Shown here piece after piece: positions 61,104-64,000 of a stretch of DNA of 64,000 nucleotides. Source of the stretch: Bacillus sp. SD075 (GTDB lineage: Bacteria; Bacillota; Bacilli; Bacillales; DSM-1321); NCBI RefSeq assembly GCF_017355165.1, contig NZ_JADILK010000003.1, positions 62,001 to 126,000 on the forward strand, in the 5' to 3' direction. The notes under the pieces are model-generated. The model searched no databases. It was not told the origin of the DNA and worked only from the letters and a program-made list of their open reading frames with translations. The stretch's first letter is position 1. Every line of letters begins with the position of its first letter. The translations under genes were made by a program, and so were the position numbers.

Positions 61104-61594
61104 TTCCCATCCTCCTTATCTACTAAAAAACAACTTTGAAATTTAATGCGTGTTTTCTCTACTATATTACAACAAAATTCTCTTTCGTGCATAATATTCT
61201 TTCGCAAAATTTTTAAAATATTATTACAATATACTTCTATACCCTTATGTAAAATGGGAAAAACCTTCTTCTGCATGGTGTTATTTTCTTATTAAAATCC
61301 TTGATTTTGGTTACGAAATTCTATTTCATAAAAAAGTAATTACAGTTATAAATCTATTAAAAGGGCTCCATTGAAAGCCTTTTCACCATATTCACTCAAA
61401 GATCTTATCAAAAAAAATTCCGGTTATCCTAGTCTTGATTCGACGGAAACGCAAAAGGACAAAGCCACGGCCTTGTCCTTTTGCAAATAATTTAGTATTT
61501 TTTTAATATAATGAAATTCCATTAGTGATTTCCCTAATATTCTACATAAACCAACAGAAATCCATTTGGTGAAATTACATCGATAATTAGGCTT
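61104..61594. other. 491-bp region upstream of sucC
   Basis: It contains a strong hairpin at 61451-61484 and an AT-rich remainder. The best promoter-like element is a TATTAT -10 at 61191-61196 with a poor -35 (TTTTAA, 16 bases). A TTCCG...CGGAA pairing with eight following U residues (about 61407-61446) may form a second, weaker terminator. No ORF looks coding and no CcpA site is convincing. Confidence 0.5.
61451..61484 (-). terminator. Terminator-like hairpin downstream of ylqH
   Basis: Arms 61451-61466 and 61469-61484 are complementary over 16 bp with one or two wobbles and a 2-base centre. The UUUU run is part of the 3' arm (CCUUUUGC) rather than a free tail, so termination efficiency is uncertain. 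Confidence 0.6.
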
Positions 61595-61867
61595 CTACCG
61601 ATTCAAGTCCCTGTCAACTTTATAAATGAAGGCAAATACCTCTGCAACAGCTTCATACAATTCTTCCGGAATCGTTTGATTTATATCCAATTGACCTAAA
61701 AGTGCAGCAAGAGATTCGTCCCTTTGGACCGGTATATCCAGTTTCATGGCCTTTCCCAGAATGTTTTCAGCCGTTTTCCCTTTCCCCTTCGCCAATATGA
61801 CGGGCGCTTTGGATGTCTTTTGATCATACTTTAAGGCAATGGCCTCTTTTCGTTTATCATTTATCAT
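61595..61867 (-). CDS. ylqH: Free-standing FlhB C-terminal-domain homologue YlqH
   Basis: A 90-residue soluble protein aligned with the cytoplasmic C-terminal half of FlhB: EAIALKYDQKTSKAPVILAKG corresponds to FAIALKYDEEKAEAPYVVAKG, and IPEELYEAVAEVFAFIYK to IPEEFFKAVAEILAFVYK. The NPTH cleavage site is absent; the protein begins about where the cleaved FlhB fragment begins. H. pylori FlhX is a comparable spare FlhB C-domain. It overlaps ylqG by 4 bases. Confidence 0.88.
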   Translation of the reverse strand: MINDKRKEAIALKYDQKTSKAPVILAKGKGKTAENILGKAMKLDIPVQRDESLAALLGQLDINQTIPEELYEAVAEVFAFIYKVDRDLNR

Positions 61868-63786
61868 ATTCGAATATCCACCCCACTATATGAATCGGCT
61901 TCTGAAAAAGGAATCGGTTTCACTCTTAGGTCCCGCTCTATTTCATTCACGGGATTTACAAATGAAACACCTGATAATCTGTAATCCATTTTTCCCAGAT
62001 TCTCTCTCAGGATATCAAGATATTGACCGGCTGCCTTTTCAAGGATCGCACCATGCCCATTTATGACCGTCACTTTTATGATTCGGTTTTGAACCTGCAT
62101 GTCGATGACCGTACCTTTAAGGCGTTCCAATTCTAAATAAAATAGGATTCGGCAGTAATCCGGGTCTATTTTGCCATCTTTTGTTTTCTTTCCGCTCCAT
62201 TGTAACGTTAGATCCGTTTGAGTAGACCCCAGATTGAGTGGAAGTGTAAGGAGTATATTCTGAATCGGCCCGTTTTCCTGTGAAAGGATCTGTTGAGCAG
62301 TGATCCGATTTAGGATTTGTTCTGCCATCTCCTTGATAGCTGCCGGAATTTGCTCATTCAGCAATTTAAGCAGCAGCGGTTTAAGCGTCTCTAAATCCTT
62401 CGGTAAATCCGCCATCTCCTCTCCAGAAAGATTACTGAGTGCATGTTCCAGCTGAAGACCCAGGATCTTGGTCAGTTCTTTCAGTTGGTGTGCAACAGAA
62501 GGTCCATTGGTGAAATCGATTGTTTGAAAATCAGCACCCAATACCTGTGAAAGGACCAGCTTCTCATTAATCCTAGCGTATTGGGCCTCAGGAAGCTTAT
62601 TAAGCGACTGAAACAGCAATTCAGCCGCCTTACCCTTTGAATCAGCTACTTGCACTATGTCCTTATTCAAGTAGCCTATAAGGTCATTCACTTCTATTTT
62701 TCCGCCTACTGCATTTTTAGCTGCCGCTTCGTTATAAGCACTCTGGAGTAAATGAAAGGCAAGAGGGGAAAGTTTATCTGCAGAAATGTTTTTGCTCCGC
62801 ATCGAGTGAATATCAATTGGCGGTTTTGCCTCCTCATGATCATGACTATTCCATATGCGGTTAATAGCGATTTCGATCTCTTCAACTTTTGCAAATGCTC
62901 CGCTTTTTGCCTCGGAAAGCAGCTGCAATCCTCTGTGTAATTTATCAATCGCTGAATTTTCAGGAATACCGGACCTAGCCTCAGCTCCATCTATTAAATT
63001 TTCCAGAAAGACAGATTCCGTAATTCCCTTTGGAAAGAATCCCGTCTTTTGGAGTAGGGAAAATGCACCAGATTTCATATCTGGAGTTGAATCGGGATTC
63101 AGCCAAGTTGTCAATAGTTTTTGCAAACCGCTTTGTTGAAGCTGGGTCTGTTTAGCAACATGTAAAGAGTCCAATACCTCCACAAGTTTGACGGCCGTCC
63201 TCGTTCCTGGCCCACTATCCTGAAGCTGCTGCTTAAAGCCGCTTAGTAGTTTGTGGAAAGGTTCACCTTTGGACTGTGTAAATAATGCATCAAATACCTC
63301 TTTTATAAAAGGCAGTTGCTGAATGAACATTGTTTTTATTACAGGCAGACCTACTTCTGCAGCATCAGCAGTTTTTAACCATTGTAAAGCGGACTGAAAA
63401 GTTTCCTTGGTTATCGGCAGACGATTTGCCAAGAGATATTCAGCAAGTTTCGTTGCGGCCGGTTCGAGCGTTATGCCAAGAAGAGCGATCAATTGTGAAA
63501 CTGTTCCCTTTAAGCCGGTAATGGTCAAATCGGGGGAATTTAAGGATTTTAACACGACCTTCCCCTCAATTGGGTGTTGCACTTGAAACCAATACTTTTC
63601 TCCTGTCCGAAGCGGGATATCGAGAGTGGCAATCATTTTTTGATGGCCAATCTGTACCTCGGCCATTTGGTTAGGAAAAACCTTATTCACTTTCCCGAAA
63701 AGGATTTGCCCGTTTTTCAAACTCACAGTTCCTTTTATTTCAATGGGTGAAGATACGGGTTGACCGCTTGTTATGGATTGCACCAC
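61864..63786 (-). CDS. ylqG: YlqG: large protein with FliK-like C-terminal domain
   Basis: A 640-residue protein with no signal peptide. The N-terminal region (about 10-70) looks like an OB-type fold (VSLKNGQILFGKVNKVFPNQ). The middle is Leu/Gln/Lys-rich and helical. The C-terminal 130 residues (LPLNLGSTQTDLTLQWSGKK, LGKMDYRLSGVSFV) resemble the FliK hook-length domain. Start is one of two adjacent GTG codons (63786 or 63783) after AAGGGGG. In B. subtilis ylqG also sits between rnhB and ylqH. Function unknown. Confidence 0.75.
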   Translation of the reverse strand: MVQSITSGQPVSSPIEIKGTVSLKNGQILFGKVNKVFPNQMAEVQIGHQKMIATLDIPLRTGEKYWFQVQHPIEGKVVLKSLNSPDLTITGLKGTVSQLIALLGITLEPAATKLAEYLLANRLPITKETFQSALQWLKTADAAEVGLPVIKTMFIQQLPFIKEVFDALFTQSKGEPFHKLLSGFKQQLQDSGPGTRTAVKLVEVLDSLHVAKQTQLQQSGLQKLLTTWLNPDSTPDMKSGAFSLLQKTGFFPKGITESVFLENLIDGAEARSGIPENSAIDKLHRGLQLLSEAKSGAFAKVEEIEIAINRIWNSHDHEEAKPPIDIHSMRSKNISADKLSPLAFHLLQSAYNEAAAKNAVGGKIEVNDLIGYLNKDIVQVADSKGKAAELLFQSLNKLPEAQYARINEKLVLSQVLGADFQTIDFTNGPSVAHQLKELTKILGLQLEHALSNLSGEEMADLPKDLETLKPLLLKLLNEQIPAAIKEMAEQILNRITAQQILSQENGPIQNILLTLPLNLGSTQTDLTLQWSGKKTKDGKIDPDYCRILFYLELERLKGTVIDMQVQNRIIKVTVINGHGAILEKAAGQYLDILRENLGKMDYRLSGVSFVNPVNEIERDLRVKPIPFSEADSYSGVDIRI

Positions 63787-63795
63787 TCATCCCCC

Positions 63796-64000
63796 TTAGA
63801 CCTTCGTTCGTGCAGCGATTTCCTTAACCGGCGCAAAACTTCTTCTATGCCAAGGTGTAAGCCCGTACATGTCGAGCGCTTCCAAATGTCTGCTTGTCCC
63901 GTAGCCCATGTGCTTTTCAAAACCATATTCCGGATATTTTTCACCATATTCCTTCATCATCCTATCACGGGTCACTTTCGCTATTATGGAGGCTGCAGAG
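63796..64000 (-). CDS. rnhB: Ribonuclease HII, C-terminal part (partial at window edge)
   Basis: Removes ribonucleotides and RNA from RNA-DNA hybrids. Only the last 68 codons are visible: [29 protein letters not shown] and [11 protein letters not shown], all typical of the RNase HII C-terminus. It ends about 10 bp before ylqG. The start is outside the window. Confidence 0.95.
   Translation of the reverse strand, partial: SAASIIAKVTRDRMMKEYGEKYPEYGFEKHMGYGTSRHLEALDMYGLTPWHRRSFAPVKEIAARTKV

Overview
The window looks like a chromosomal core segment from a Bacillaceae firmicute. It has a PolC-type replicative polymerase, a CodY/ClpQY cluster, a FliY- and CheD-containing fla/che operon, AT-rich DNA and strong AGGAGG-type ribosome binding sites. 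Gene order matches Bacillus subtilis from rnhB to ribF closely. Protein-level differences (long FlgE and FlgD, ClpQ beginning Met-Thr-Thr, an extra flagellar-operon gene) point to a relative outside the B. subtilis group. A Peribacillus-like organism is my guess only. Every gene I support lies on the minus strand, so transcription runs from high to low coordinates. I see no tRNA, rRNA, CRISPR array, insertion sequence or prophage.

Right end to left (5' to 3' of the genes). 63796-64000 is the 3' end of rnhB. It is followed by an overlapping pair, ylqG (FliK-like tail) and ylqH (a free-standing FlhB C-terminal-like domain), then sucCD, dprA, topA, trmFO and the xerC-hslV-hslU-codY cluster. After a strong codY terminator comes an AT-rich region of about 730 bp leading into the fla/che operon (about 49.4 to 21.1 kb). 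That operon covers rod and basal body (flgB, flgC, fliE, fliF), switch (fliG, fliM, fliY), export ATPase (fliH, fliI, fliJ), hook (motE-like ylxF, fliK, flgD, a flagellar-operon orphan, flgE, flbD), fliL, cheY, the export gate (fliZ, P, Q, R, flhB, flhA), flhF/flhG, chemotaxis (cheB, A, W, C, D), sigD and swrB.

The remaining left third is translation, envelope and replication housekeeping: rpsB-tsf, pyrH-frr, uppS-cdsA-dxr-rasP, proS, polC, then rimP-nusA-rnpM-ylxQ-infB-ylxP-rbfA and truB-ribF. Most blocks are bounded by intrinsic terminators. Convincing SigA-type promoters can be read in front of rpsB, proS, rimP and topA.

The unusual material sits between the genes. The fliE-fliF gap can fold into two mutually exclusive hairpins around the fliF ribosome binding site, and a ten-codon leader ORF overlaps them. 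flbD lacks an ATG or GTG at its conserved start and has a hairpin between its Shine-Dalgarno run and the start. A 57-codon unlisted ORF lies between sigD and swrB. Hairpins precede sigD, flgE and rimP. The ylqG/ylqH pair resembles a second FliK/FlhB-type switch pair outside the flagellar operon.

All functions are assigned from sequence motifs, length and gene order read by eye. No database search was run.
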